Source: Pontederia crassipes
Taxonomy: Eukaryota > Streptophyta > Magnoliopsida > Commelinales > Pontederiaceae
Direction of reading: 5' to 3'
Assembly: GCA_030549335.1 (NCBI GenBank)
Contig: CM060197.1
Location: 22,270,501-22,334,500, forward strand
DNA length: 64,000 nucleotides
The notes under the pieces: generated by a model
Database searches by the model: none
The model's input: the letters and a program-made list of their open reading frames with translations, nothing else
Told to the model about the DNA's origin: nothing
Translations under genes and position numbers: made by a program
Shown: positions 1 to 12,969 of the stretch, one piece after another
Layout of the letters: each line of letters opens with the position of its first letter
Position numbering within the stretch: position 1 is the first letter of the stretch

Positions 1-2100
1 GCAGCCAACACTGCACGCATCATTCCAACACAGTCCACGTTGTCCATCTAACATGGCCCGTGTTGCTTGAATATGGTCTGCGTTTGCTACTAACACAACC
101 CACGTTTCTTTCAACATGGTCCATATCACCTCACTTAATCATCCAAATCTAGAATTCAAAATCCATTGCAAAGGCAAAAAGAGACAGCCTCTGGTCGTCT
201 ACTCAGTGGAGATTCTTTCAAAGGAGTTTAGATGATTTTAAAGAGATTATTTCTCCTTTTTTCTATCTTTTAATTTCTTGTTTATCTCTCTATTGTAATT
301 CTAATAATTTCTCTATTGGTTCTAATTAGGATCAATTTATGTTGGACTTTGTTAGATCATTGAATAAGATTTACTATTCTGAATTTTCTGAATATATATG
401 CTGACTTTAATGTTTTCTTCTAAGTACTCGATTTTAATCAGTTGGTATTATCGAGATTTGTTCTTTTGACTTCTCTCGATTAATTGATCTTTGATTAAGA
501 ATTTCATCTCTATTTACTTGGTTGAGATTTAGAGATTTGTGGATCATTAACTCACTCAATTTTGGTGTTTTTTAAAATAGGATTGCATCGCTAAAGCATC
601 TTATCAAAAATTAGTTAGAGATTAATTCGGTTGAACTTTCTCTCTCTAATATTGAGATAAGATAGTTGGGTCATCTGGTTTAAGTTCTTTACTTTTTTGC
701 CTCTTTTTCACCAGATATTCGGATTTTTTTTAGATCTTACATTCTAGAATATTGTTACTCTCATCTTATTTGAACGTCTCTAACGTATAAATTTTGAAAT
801 TTTAGACTGGAACATTTTTAATCTTCTTTGTTTTAATTCTTTTAAATCAAATCTTATCTATTTTCCTCATCTAACTAAATTAAGATAAAAGATAACTAGT
901 CCTCGGGGTTCGACACTCCTCTCATTTTTTATTACTTGATTCGACATAGTGTTCTTGTTAGTATTTACGATATATACAAAATTTTTGCATAACTAACATA
1001 TATTGCAAAATTTATATTTTTTTATATCGAAGTCCAAATCATCAAAAATTATTTTGTTTAACAGAGACATGTCTAATATATAACATATAGTAATTTCATA
1101 TATTTATTCCTTGTGATAAGTTCACGAAAATTCCTGTGATAGAACATCCCACTATTTTTTTATACATACAAAAAGTGAAAGATCCCACTCCCTCTACTCA
1201 TAACTCTCCTCACACATATTGTTTTGAGGTGATTCAAATTGAGTTAGAACCCAAGTTCACTTAGATATATAATTTATAACACAATTTCTAAACACCGTCC
1301 ACTAGTTCTATAGGACAGCAAAGATATATATTACGTGATTAGCACATAACATTTTAAATACACATTATCTCGGAATAATTCTTCTTTCCACAGGAAATGA
1401 GATTTTTAAATAATATTTCTCTTCGAGTTCCATATGATTACAATCAGTAAAAGACATTTTAACAATAAATTAAGCATTCAGCAACTAAACTTAGAATAAG
1501 AACATCGTTTTCCTAATTTTGGTTGTTCATATCTAAATTATTAGTCAAGTTTCTTATTATTTCAACCAATATGATACTCATGAATTTGAAGTTTAAGCTA
1601 CAACAAAATTTAGAAAATCAATAATTCAAATCCACCTCATACATAACCTTATAATTTTCTTTCATTTCTTTCCGTTGTCTTTGGTGCCATGTTGTATTAT
1701 TTCTTCCCTTCTTTGGTTCGGCCAGCTTAAAAAAATAAACCCCTTTCATTTTATAACCTTCTTCCCCTTTCTTTTTTTTCTATTTTTCCTTTTGGCCAAC
1801 CACACGAAAGGTTTATTTTATTTTATTTCTTAAAAAATAAAAAGATAAACCTTTCTTTTATTTTCCACTTAAGTTCGTAATCACGTAGCTAGATTTCCAT
1901 ATATTTTATGTTTGCATGATTTTGTGGGGACGTGGCAGCTCACAATTTAATTTAAATTATTGTGAGGTGAGGTATCATGCTACTTAGTGTTCCTTTCTCA
2001 TATGTTTTTTTAAGGTAAGTCGATACAATCAAATAGGTGGGTGTCTATTGTCTTTCGAAACCTAATTAGTTATTTTACGTGATTAATTTCTCTAATTAAT
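1..2100. other. Gene-free stretch, old LTR-retrotransposon-like sequence
   Basis: I see no supportable gene here. Around 895-955 there is a tract (CCTCGGGGTTCGACACTC) of the kind seen in internal or LTR parts of plant Ty3/gypsy elements. Positions 1200-1800 resemble 12350-12900 in order and wording (a GGACAGCAA tract, then a run of C/T-rich blocks), which suggests two decayed copies of one LTR family. No terminal repeats or target-site duplication could be fixed. The class is inference; the resemblance between the two blocks is seen by eye only. Confidence 0.3.
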
Positions 2101-2159
2101 GAAACCTATCATGTGAGGATGACCAAAATTGGTACTATCATAGGTACTAGACACTTAGA

Positions 2160-2305
2160 AATTTTAAAAAATGAAAAATAATGAAAAATTTAATGGGCAT
2201 TGACAGATGGACCTATGTGGAAAAAGCAACATAGTTGAGATGAGGTCCGTGAAATATTTGAAAGTCATTGGTAGACGTGAAAAAAGTTCATAGTTCAGGA
2301 AAGAT
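2160..2305 (+). repeat. Dispersed repeat, copy 1 of 2
   Basis: About 145 bases running from GAAATTTT through a tract with GACCTATGT, GAGGTCCG and GAAAGTC to AAAGTTCATA. They recur, diverged, at 4262-4405 in the same orientation. Both copies flank CACTA transposase remnants (the DUF4218-like piece lies between them, the DUF4216-like piece after the second). This may be a shared non-coding part of one CACTA family. No target-site duplication was found. Confidence 0.45.
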
Positions 2306-2529
2306 TAGAAGAAAAAACCCCAAATAATATTTGCAAACAATTGTAAAAACTTCTCACTTCACTTCTCAATCAATCGACAACATATTCGTCTCTTAGTTTC
2401 AACAATTCATCATTTCAAACTAAATTATTAATTTATATTTGCAATTCTTCAATTTTTTTTGAATTCAAAGATTATCAATTTGTGAAATCACATAGAAATA
2501 ATTAATTTTAAACTTTATAACATATTAAA

Positions 2530-3310
2530 TACATATTCTTACTCGAGATATAGTGTTATCTCGCAACAATTTGCAAGCGTATAATTCTCAACTAATGTGA
2601 GATCTCTATCGCTCAACATAACTTTGCATCCTTTATCAAGAAGACGACTTAGATACTTGAAGATGGATAAAGTATGTTTGTTAACTTTTTCTTCACCATC
2701 GTCATCGTTTCTTGGAACTTGCATATGTATTGATTGTATGCGTGGCTCAAAATATATTCAAGTGAAGTTGGAGACCTCCTCGATGAAATATGCTTCACAT
2801 ATAGAATCATTGATCTGTGTCTTATTCTTCGTCATTCTTTTCAAATATAACATGCATCTTTGAATGAATACATCCACCGATATTGAAAAAAGAAAGATGT
2901 AAAATCAAGTGCTCCATCACATCGAAAAAAGAAAGTGGAAATATTTTCTTAGACTTGCACACTATTATCACAATAGAAGACTGCAACCAAAACATGTCTT
3001 CTTCATGAATGGTGAATGTACAAAGCTCTTTAAAGAATATAGATAATTCTATTAAGGTTTCTTAGATGTCATTTGACAAAAGTTCTTAAAAAACAATTGG
3101 AAGCAGCCTTTCCATGGAAATATGACAATCATTATTCTTCATACCATGTAATCTTTTCATTTTCCATTTAAAAAAAATAAGATATGTTTGATGCATATCC
3201 GTTTGAAAATTTTAAATTGTTCGAGCCATTCGAAAATTCTTGTTGATCATTGTCCAAGACGTAAGTAATTTTTGGATTCTTGCATTTATTATTTTGAAGA
3301 TAAATAATAT
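2530..3310 (-). pseudogene. CACTA (En/Spm) Tnp2 transposase remnant, DUF4218-like
   Basis: Read on the minus strand, this segment keeps the order of the end of plant Tnp2 transposases: a G-Y-A-S-N-I-like segment near 3200, then LHGMKNNDCHISMERLLPIV near 3150-3090, then a stretch with IELSIFFKELC near 3050, and FPLSFFDVMEHLILHL near 2930. This matches the pattern of the DUF4218 domain that follows the catalytic domain in CACTA transposases. It is broken by several stops and frame changes and has no start, so it is a dead DNA-transposon gene. The catalytic domain expected upstream (higher coordinates on this strand) is not visible. Family assignment rests on motif recall. Confidence 0.6.
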
Positions 3311-3531
3311 CTAATTATAGTCTTCTACATATAATTTTCATGTTTTCGCGCGCTTATATGTTATTTTTTGTTCTTCCTTTAACATCCATAATAACGTTTA
3401 GAATGTTGTCAAATACGTTCTTTTCCACATACAAGACGACCAATAAGATAACTTCAAAAAAATATTTCTTTTCTCCCAATGATGTTTACTCACAAACCCA
3501 ATTTGCTTGTAAGAATCGACCTTCAACCCAT

Positions 3532-4030
3532 GTAATATCCTAATACTTTTTAGTAGTTAATAAATTAATTATGAATTAATTAAGTTGATTCCGCTTTTAA
3601 TATATTTCTAGACATTGTAATATATTTCTATTTAGGCAATTAACTTAATCAAGGATTAGTTAATTATTTTCTGAAGGTAGATTTAAGTTATTGTGATCTT
3701 ATTTTTATTTATGAATAGTTGGATTGATGAATAGTTGTATTGATTAAATATGTATTAGGACTAATTTAACTAACCTAGTTAGACCTAAGCTAATTTATTT
3801 AATTATTCGGTTAGCTAATGTCATCACATCCAACTGACTTATATGGGCTTGAGCTTGATCATCTCTTACCTACACGAACTCCCATGACATTACCCAAAAA
3901 AAAAGCCTTACCTGGCTTAATTTTAATGAAAAAAAATAACAACAGCCTTATCTTTTATCCTAACCGACTTAGACTTTCTTGATACATGGTCATGTCAATA
4001 TGTTGACACTGCTTGCCACCGTAAGGAAAT
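3532..4030. repeat. LTR-like or MITE-like block beginning TGTAATATCCTAA
   Basis: The block starts TGTAATATCCTAATAC, and the same opening word recurs at about 4031. A diverged, oppositely oriented relative seems to lie at about 13511-14053, whose right edge reads GATATTACA and whose interior shares the wording around TTATTGTGATCTTAT. The interior is AT-rich without a reading frame. It could be an old solo LTR or a non-autonomous element; the sequence alone does not decide. Confidence 0.3.
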
Positions 4031-4261
4031 GTAATATCCTAAGTTAAATATTTTCTTAACTAATTCAATTTATTGGTGACTTTTTTAAGTAAATTACAAA
4101 ATGATCAAAATATCCTCACGAAGTTTAGATAAGTGTGTGGGGGAGGGGTCATCGGCGATATCGGGGGGAACATTTTTTATTTTAAGGCGAGATCGGGGGG
4201 AACATTTTTTTTATTTTAAGCTCACTTATCTAAACTTTGTGAAGGCATTTTGATCATTTTA

Positions 4262-4405
4262 TAATTCAAAAAGATGAAAAATAATGGAAAAGTTAACAGA
4301 CATTGACGGATAGACCTATGTAAAAAAAACTGGCATAGTTTAGAGGAGGTCCGCGGAATATTTGAAAGTCGTTGGTAAACGTCGAAAAAGTTCATAAGGT
4401 TAGAG
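4262..4405 (+). repeat. Dispersed repeat, copy 2 of 2
   Basis: Second copy of the 145-base repeat found at 2160-2305, with the same block order (GACCTATGT, GAGGTCCG, GAAAGTCGTTGG, AAAGTTCATA). It sits directly upstream of the DUF4216-like coding remnant. The divergence suggests an old duplication or two independent insertions of one family. Confidence 0.45.
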
Positions 4406-4455
4406 GAAAAATCCATATTTTTTTATATTTTTTAATTAACCTTGTCTTTCAATAT

Positions 4456-5112
4456 TTTACAGGTTATGAATGGCTTAGTGATAGATTTGAGGATTCAAAA
4501 ATTAGTTGTGGACTGTACAAAAAAGTTTGTAGTTACGGCATCATAGTTGATGGATATAGCCAACAACATTCAACTATTAATAACGGCATATGTATTCTAG
4601 AAAGCATGTACCGGGACAACGAGTTAAATTACTACGACATTATGGAAGAAATCGTAGAATTATCCTATTTAGAAAATTTGAACAAAGTCATAGTGCTCAA
4701 ATGTCATTGGTTTGATTCAGAAAAATAAGTTAGAGTCGATAAAAAGTTTTAATGGATATTAAGCTTCGATCGAGACTTTAGTCATACGATCCATTCGTAT
4801 TGGCAGAACAAGCGCGATAAGTGTATTACACTAAGTATCCATCGAAAAAAATCAAGGATGAATGGTGGACATCATGCAAAGTGAGAAGTAGACTATTCTT
4901 AGTAAAAATAATGGTAAATGATAGTGAAACATTATCCATATATGATGATGTCCCCGTAGATGATTACTATTAAGAAGATCGAGTAAACGAGATGATTGAT
5001 GTAGTTGAAGAAATTGAAAATATTTATTTAGCCGATGACACTGCGCCAATGGAAGAGTTCAATTCAAATGATCTTTTAGAAGCAAATGTTGTCAATTTTA
5101 TTGACAACGACT
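4456..5112 (+). pseudogene. CACTA transposon DUF4216-like remnant
   Basis: The plus strand encodes YYDIMEEIVELSYLENLNKV followed by IVLKCHWFDSEK. This is the pattern of DUF4216 (tyrosine pair, then a hydrophobic strand, then K-C-x-W-F-D), a domain found C-terminal to Tnp2 in plant CACTA transposases. Further along, in another frame, come DEWWTSCKVRSRLFLV and a run of acidic residues typical of the domain's end. The frame is interrupted several times, so it is a pseudogene. It lies on the opposite strand from the DUF4218-like piece 1.2 kb upstream, so the two are not in their normal collinear order. The LTR-like block starting at 5116 appears to cut off its 3' end. Confidence 0.6.
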
Positions 5113-5739
5113 CGATGTCACGACCCCAAATTAAACCTTAGTTTAATTCAGAATTCGTGACTCATTACGGATGATCAAATAAAACTACGAAGGAATGCGG
5201 AAACATTATGTAACTTTTTTTATAACATAAGAATAAAAGTATATCATTAAATAAATTACACAATATGTGATTATTCACAGCAAATCGATACTCCTTAAGT
5301 CGTACATTTGACAAAATGACTTTATTTTTTATACAACCTATTTTTACCTAAGTAATAAACATGACTAGCTCTCTCGACATCTTAATAGAAAGATACGAGA
5401 GGGATAAATCTTCTCATCATATCACCAAGGATGTTATAGAATCCTCCTATGACTATCACCTCTTACGATCCTCAAGAGCTATTGTTGGATTTAAGTTTTG
5501 ATGACATAGAAAATTATATTTTGATGATACAAACCTCGAAAGATTAAAGTTAAAATGCTAAAAAGGTTTTAAAAAAGGGATAACTTTATGGACTACACTT
5601 TGTTTAAATAATTAACTATGATCCTATTAGATTTTGGATTAATTATAAATATCAAAATTGTAGAGAATTATGTTAGCTTTCCATAGAATTAAAAATGCAT
5701 CTCATCTGAATAACTATACAAACAGTTATGTTAAAATAG

Positions 5740-5995
5740 TACAGGGAGGTCGACCTGCCGGCTGGAAGACCGGTCGATCGGTCCAGAACACAGATCGACT
5801 GATCCAGAACACATGTCGATCGGTCAGTGCATAAAATATTCAATTTCAACAAGTAGAATGTCAAGACTGTACCGGTCGAAGTAATGATCGATCGATCCAA
5901 AACACAAGTCGACCGGACATGGCAGAATTTGCCAGCGGTCACATTTTTATAAAAGAAAGTGTACTGGTCGACAAGGTCCATATATGCGGTCGACC
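5740..5995. repeat. Cluster of palindromic GGTCGACCGGTC motifs in a copia LTR
   Basis: About nine variants of CGGTCGAYCGGTC or GGTCGACC fall in 250 bases, upstream of the TATA-like box near 6084, that is in the U3 part of the LTR. Similar clusters sit at 7095-7455 in the solo LTR and 10275-10475 in the 3' LTR piece. The surrounding LTR is AT-rich, so these GC-rich near-palindromes stand out. They could be binding sites or hairpin-forming DNA; the function is unknown. Confidence 0.7.
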
Positions 5996-6841
5996 GGCCT
6001 CTGAGTCAATTGAACAGTAATGGTAAAATTTGAAATAGAAAATTGTGAAATAATTTTTGAACGACTTTCTCACTTGCAGAAGTCTATAAAAGGAGTGCCA
6101 AAGCCAGAAGGAAGAGCACATATCCAAACCTTGAAGAAAAACTTCAAGTTATCAAAAGAAGACATTCTTCTTGATGTTTTCATTTTTAGTTTTCTCTTCT
6201 TTCTCTCTTTCTTCTCTTGTGAGCTTTATTTAGAAAAACACTGAGAGAGCTCATGTGTAAAAGAGGTTCAAAATCTTACCTCTTGAGCCAGAGAAAAAAT
6301 TAGCTTCCTAGAAGAAGAGGTTGCCTTGCCTCTCGAAGCGAAGAAAATGTGATTGATGTAAAGTGCATTCTTCCTTGCCCCATTTGAAATTAAGAAAGAG
6401 TTCTAGTGAAATCTCCGACGATCTCGAGAGCAGGGACGTAGATCAAGGTGTGGTCTAACCTTATTAACAACCACTCGTGCACCTTTGTGTTTGATTTTCT
6501 CTCTCTCCCTCTCATATTGAGTTTGATGTGATCTGAATTACATTAATTTAAAAGGTTTTTAAGAATTGATTTTAAGTTTCTGCGACGATTTTTGTGAAAT
6601 CGACATTTTCGGATTGAACACCAATTCAACCCCTCCCCCCTCTTGGTGCCTTTTGAAATCCTACAATTGGGTTGCTCTTTTTTTAAGATCTAATCATTTT
6701 TAGATTTACTCATTTTAAGATTTGATCATCTTGTTTTAAGATTTAACGACATTTAAGAGTCATGGCATCACGTGAAATTGGTTTTGCTGAAGGGCAATCA
6801 ATTAGTCGTCCTCCCCTTTTAAATGCATCAAATTTTGCATA

Positions 6842-8145
6842 TGTTGGATCTAAGTTTTAATGACATATTAAATTATATTTTGATGATGCAAACCTCGAAT
6901 GATTAAAGATAAAATGCTAAAAAATTTAAAGGAAAAGAGATAACTTTATGTTCGATTAAATAATTGGCACTGGTCTTATTAGTTTTGGATGAATATGGAA
7001 TGTCAGAATTGTAGAGAATTCTGTTAGCTTTCCATAAACTCTAAAATCATTTAATTTGGACAATCGTGCAGAAAGTTATGCTCAAAATAGTGTAGGGTGG
7101 TCAACCTGCCGGTCGAAGCTATGAGCCGGTCGAGAAAGTTCGGTCGACTGATCAAGGCATAAGCTGCTCAAATGAAAACTGCGAGACTGTACCGGTCGAC
7201 AGATCGGTCGATGCAGCGGCCGACCAATCAGCTCAATGGCTAGAAATCAAAATTGCGAGACTGTACCGGTCGAGACATCGGTCGACAGTCCGATCGACCG
7301 ACCAAGTGCTGAAGCTGCAGAAATAAGCGCAATGGTCATATAGACAGGTCGACCGGTTCATTAATGCGGTCGACCGATCAGCTGCAGTAAATGAGAAAAA
7401 TGAGCCAACAGTCATATAGACCGGTCGATCGACCCATAAATGCAGTCGACCGGTCCATTACTGAAATGAACAATAATGGCTATATTTTGAGGAGAAAAAT
7501 GTGAAATTAATTTTGGACGAATTTTTCACATACCAGAGTCTATAAAAGGAGTGTCAAGGCCAAAAGCAAAAGTAATCAATCCAAGCATTGAAGCAAAACT
7601 TCAAGAAATAAAAAAGAGATCATTTCTCTTGAAGCTATCATTTTAAAGCCTTCTTTCTTTATATCTTCTCTTTTTGTGAGTGTTCTATTGTAAAAGAGAG
7701 AAACTATTCTTCAGAAAGATTGTGAGAGCTCCTGTGTAAAAGAGGTTCCAAATCTTACATCTTGAGCGAGAGAAAAGATTAGCTTCTTAGGAGGAGATGT
7801 TACCTTACCTCTCGAAGCGGAGAAAAAGGTGGTTGTGTAAAGGACTTTTTTCCTTGCCCCATTTGGAACAAAGGAAGGGATTAGTAGAATCTCCGGCGGT
7901 CTCGAGGTCGAGAAGTCGGAGCAGGGACGTAGGCTAAGGTGTGGCTGAACCTCATCAACAACCACCCGTGTCTTCGTGTTTGATTTCTCTCACTCTCTCT
8001 CCCCATTAATGTTGTGTTTATAATCTGAATTGCAAAGGTTTTTAAGAATCGGTTTTATGCTTCCGCGACGAATTTCGTGAAATTGACATTTTTGGTTAAA
8101 CACCAATTCACCCCTCCCCCTCTTGGTGTCCTTTGGGGTCCTACA
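6842..8145 (+). mobile_element. Solo LTR of the same copia family, inserted in gag
   Basis: This 1.3-kb copy starts TGTTGG and ends CCTACA. It follows the 5' LTR at 5483-6665 throughout, including a TATA-like TCTATAAAAGG near 7540 and a cluster of GGTCGACCGGTC-type motifs. The five bases GCATA occur immediately before it (6837-6841) and immediately after it (8146-8150), the expected 5-bp target-site duplication. Gag sequence of the host element resumes right after the second GCATA. Solo LTRs arise by recombination between the two LTRs of a full insertion, so a complete element once sat here. Confidence 0.88.
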
Positions 8146-11100
8146 GCATATTGGAAAATTAAAATTCAAGCATATATTTGTTCTATTGATATCGACATGT
8201 GGGACATAGTTGAAAAAAATTATTATGTTCATGAGAAGTTACCTACTGATTCTAAAGAAAAAGAAAATATTTTTTCAAAAACTTGATTGGAAAGCCAAAT
8301 ATATATTTTATTGTGTTTTGGATTCAACAGAATTTAATCGGATTTCAAGTTGTGAAACTGCAATCGAGATTTGGGAAAAATTCATCACTACTTATGAAGG
8401 AACCAACAAAGTTAAAAAATCTAGATTGAATATTTTAAACTATCAATATGATTCTTTCAAAATGTATGATAATGAATCCATAAATGATATGGTAGCTCAG
8501 TTTAATGATATTTTGAATGGCTTAGCCTCATTGGGTGAGCCAAGAACTAACCCTCAAAAAGTGAAAAATATTCTTAGGTCTCTCCTCCAAATGGCATACG
8601 AAGAGGACCCTGATCGAAGAAAAAGATCTAAACAAATTAGATTTTGATGATCTAATTGATTCACTTCTAACCTATGAGATCTCAATCCAAGAAGATCAAG
8701 AAGAAAACATTGACACTAAAAGCAAATCCAAAAGACGAAGACTCAAGTGAAAAAGAAGTGGACGAAAGGAGACTCGCTCACTACACAAGAAAATTAGATA
8801 AGTATCTCAAACCGGTGAAAAAGAAAGAACAAAATGAGAAGCCTACTCGAAGATCATTCAAAAATCACAAAGAAAATACTTCTCAAAAAGGTAAAAAGAA
8901 AAAATGTGAAGAGTCTAGTGAAATAAGTGATTCGTTAAGCTCTTCTAGTGACGAAGCATATCTATGCTTAAAGGCAAATGACGATGATGTAATTTTTAAT
9001 CCTTCAAATTCAAATTATGACTCATCGAACTCTTCCGAAAAAAATATTTCTTTAGATGTGAATAAAGAACTCTCCTCCCTTATAAAAAGATATTTCTAAA
9101 TTAAAGAGGAAAATGAAAAATTAATACATGAGATTGAAAAATTAAAAGAAGAAAAGAATACATGTCTTATGGAAAATGAAAGACTAAGAAATGAAATTGA
9201 TACTTTGAAAATTACACATGCTTGTGAAATTGTAAAACTAGCATGATCTTTAGAAAAAGTAAAGAAGGAAAATAATTTTTTGAAAAATTCACAAAATAAG
9301 ACTACTTCTCATGTGAGGAAAAATAATCTAAGGAAATACTTTGAAAATGAAAACTCTTATTGGAAATCTAATAATCCCTTTAATAGAAAATCACAATTCA
9401 AATGTTTTATATATGACTTTTATGGTCATTATACATATCAATGCAAAATAAGAAAATCAACACAACATGGCATAATTTAGATTCCAAAATAAACTTTGAC
9501 TAACAAAATTGAATCCAAAGAAGTTTGGATACCAAAGTTTAAATAATTGTTTTTCAGGTGTGCCTCACATGTAATGCAATTGAAAATGTAAAGACACAAA
9601 GGTTATGATAAAAATATCATCTATCTTTGATTTCACTCAAAAATTCAAAATTACTATTTCTTTGAAAAGGGAGAACATATAAAATTGATTGATAGGGGGA
9701 GCATACTAAACTTTTTTTTGACATATCGTGAATATCATTGTTGTATCAAAGTTTTATGCCATATTTTTTTTTTGCCTTCATCAAATTGTTTTCATTTCGC
9801 CATTATAAAATAGTCATAAATTTAAGGGGAGTTACTTTTTCATATACAAATTATTCTTTTTGATGAAACAAAAATTGGAGAAATATATGAGAAATATGAT
9901 CTAAATATCACTTTATATGAAAGTTAAGTGTTAAGAGGAGTAAAATTGATTTTACAACTTATTTTACAACTTTTTCACAACATATACATTTTTCATATTT
10001 CTCAGTTTGTCTTCATAAAAAAGGGGATTTTAATAACATATAAAATTATATTTTTTATGATAAAAACCTCGAAATATTAAAGTTAAAATGCTAAAAAAGT
10101 TTAAAGAAAAATGGATAACTTTATGCACTACACTTTGATTAAATAATTAACTATGATCCTATTAGATTTTGGATTAATCATAAATATCAAAGTTGTAGAA
10201 AATTCTGTTAGCTTTTCATAGAATTAAAAATCATCTCATTTGGATAACTGTGTAAAATGTTATGCTTAAACAATGTAGGGCAGTCGACTTGTCGGCTGGA
10301 AGACCGGTCGACCGGTCCAGAACATAAGTCGACCGGTCAATGTAGAAAATGTCTAATTTCAACAAGCAAAATATCGAAACTATACCGATCGAGGTACCGG
10401 TCGATCGGTCCAAAGTACAGGTCGACCAGACAGTGCAGAATTCGCCAACGGTCACATTTTTCAACAGGTCGACCGTACAGTGCACCTTTGTGTTTGATTT
10501 TCTCTCCCTCCCCCTCTCATATTGAGTTTGATGTGATCTGAATTGCATTAATTTAAAAGGTTTTTAAAAATCAATTTTGAGCTTCCGCGATGATTTTTGT
10601 TACCATCTATAAATTCGGGGATACATAAAAATACAAGCATTAATCATAATATCAAAATTAATATTTTATACATTTAATAAATACATATATAACATTCCAA
10701 TCAAAATCATCACACTCAATTTACAATCATTGTCATTTGAACATATCAAACATGTGTATGCAATGCAACACTCTATATGCACGAATCACCAATTGGTCCA
10801 TAGTCGGTAGGTGGACTCTAGAGGTGGCTCCCTTCGTGTTCAGCAATGTAGGACTTAACTCCATTCTACCTCATCTCTTTCATGGAACATATCATATAAC
10901 GATAAGTGGACTCTAGATGTGACCCCTACAGATTCTAGAGGTGGCTCTCATCGCGACCCCTCGCGATGTAGCACTGAGCTCTGCATAGAACTTAGTTTTA
11001 GCCTATCTCATCTCATTATTGGGGAACAGAATGATAGATTGAACTTTAGAGGTGGCTCACATCGTGATCAGCGATGTAGCACTTACCTACAACCATCATA

Positions 11101-12931
11101 CAATGTAATACAAATGCATGATTCATCATATAACAATTGTATCTCAATATCGAAAGATGAATCATATCAAATACCATTTCAAACTGAACAATATTGCACT
11201 TCTCATAATCCATTCATATCATATCACATATGTTTTTCAAATGTGCAATCATACAATCATTCAGATATACTTTTTATAATTGCATTTCTCGAAATAAATT
11301 CATAACATATCCAAAATGTATTCAATAATATCATAATCAATGTCATACTAAATTCAAAAGAGGTGAATACATAAAGTAGAAGAAATCAACTTACCAAACA
11401 CGAATGATATCAAATTACTTTTCATTTATCCTTTCCATTATTATTCTTCTGATCCTATAACGTTCTTATCAATACTATGAGGTGCAAACCAACATGTCCT
11501 ACAGGGACGTAAGGTCAATTCTATATACCTCTCATACTTTTAGTTCTATAACTTAATTAATTAATCAATTGTAAAAGTTCATCTTGTACCCTATCATATT
11601 GCATACCTTATGAAATAAAATTGATATATCTTAATATAAATAATAAAACTGAATTACTCTAATTTTTACTTAGCTTCATAACACAAAAGACATAATCTGC
11701 AAAAGTTTCATATTTTATTTCCCCATGACTGGTTCTCAGAAAAATAAATCCAAATTTCATATTATTTTTGTGTTTTGACATATTGAGTGACCTTAAGTTT
11801 ATCATTTATATAAAATAGGAAATAACTCATGTTTTGGTAATTTAAATTTTCTTTAAAAGTACACTTTCTTAGATATAACTCATAAAATTTCCTTGAATTT
11901 ATATCCCTCTAGACGGAGTACAATAAATTTAGAAAATACTAAATAATCTGCCATAGGATTCATTCTGACAGACTGACTGAGGTTCAATAAAATATTTATA
12001 ACTTTCATTAGACATATTCTCTTCAAGTGATTCCAAATGTAAATGAAACATAACTAATGTATAATTCTGACCCTAAATTATCAAATAATTATATAACCAA
12101 TTAAATTTATTATGTGATTTACAAAGTCGGATAACACTTTCGGCAGACAAGATGATAGAATCCTAAAGATGAATTCATAACTTTTTCTTCGAAAATCTGA
12201 TTGACCTAATTCCAAGGCCCAAAGAAACTGGACTACTAAGAGAGTTAACATGTTTAATTTCATAATTTATATTATCCTGTATAATTCTCTAAAAATCCCA
12301 TGGTGAAGGTATGTTTCAAAATCTACTAAACATAGATGTAGCTACTATGATGCTTATATCTTTTTCTATTTGAAGTGAGTCCAATTGAGTCATATGTAAA
12401 ACACATAAATTTCATATTTTAATTATAATTATATCATTTATAGCATAATTTTTAATCCATCGTACTAATTCTACTTGGACAGCAAGACCTATGCTCATCA
12501 ATTTACACATAAGTCTTTAGACAAACAAGATTTTAGTGAGTCCTTCCTTCTCAGTGAACTAGGGTTCTAAGAGATCGTGGGATCTAACTTTTATAATTTT
12601 TGGATCACGTCAACATATTTTATTAGTTAGTTAAACATTCAATTTTTTTAAAAAAATCTAAAGCTGAAAAACGTGTTGCTCCATTTAGTTCTTTCTAACC
12701 AATTAGTCTAGTTTTTCTTATTAATTCAATCAATAAGATAAATCTACCCTTATCTAAACTTGCTCAAAATATTGAAGGAAATTAAATAAATCCATCTCAT
12801 GCATACCTTTAATTCTATTTTCTTTCCTCCTAATTGTCCTCCTATTTTCCCTTGTCCGACCGGCCCTAACATAGTTGTCCTCTCTTTTTTTTCATCTCAT
12901 TGATCATTCAGCCACCTCTAAATAATATAAG

Positions 12932-12969
<38 letters not shown>

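Larger units (their letters stand above)
5483..10605 (+). mobile_element. Ty1/copia retrotransposon fossil, broken, lacking pol
   Basis: Parts in order: 5' LTR 5483-6665 (TGTTGG...CCTACA, about 1.18 kb, TATA-like TCTATAAAAGG near 6084); start of gag at about 6763; an inserted solo LTR at 6842-8145; the rest of a copia-type gag up to about 9480; a short purine-rich leader to the 3' LTR; and a partial 3' LTR from about 10021. Integrase, reverse transcriptase and RNase H are not present, so the copy is clearly broken, with many breaks. The order gag, purine-rich tract, LTR is as the family requires. Age: older than the solo LTR inside it. The 3' boundary is approximate. Confidence 0.75.

Noticed and set aside
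5673-5981. Minus-strand frame rich in R-S-T-x-x-x-D-R (also 7233-7415 and 10231-10548)
   Set aside because: The repeated residues are the translation of the GGTCGACCGGTC palindrome cluster in the LTRs. There is no domain and the same pattern appears on both strands.
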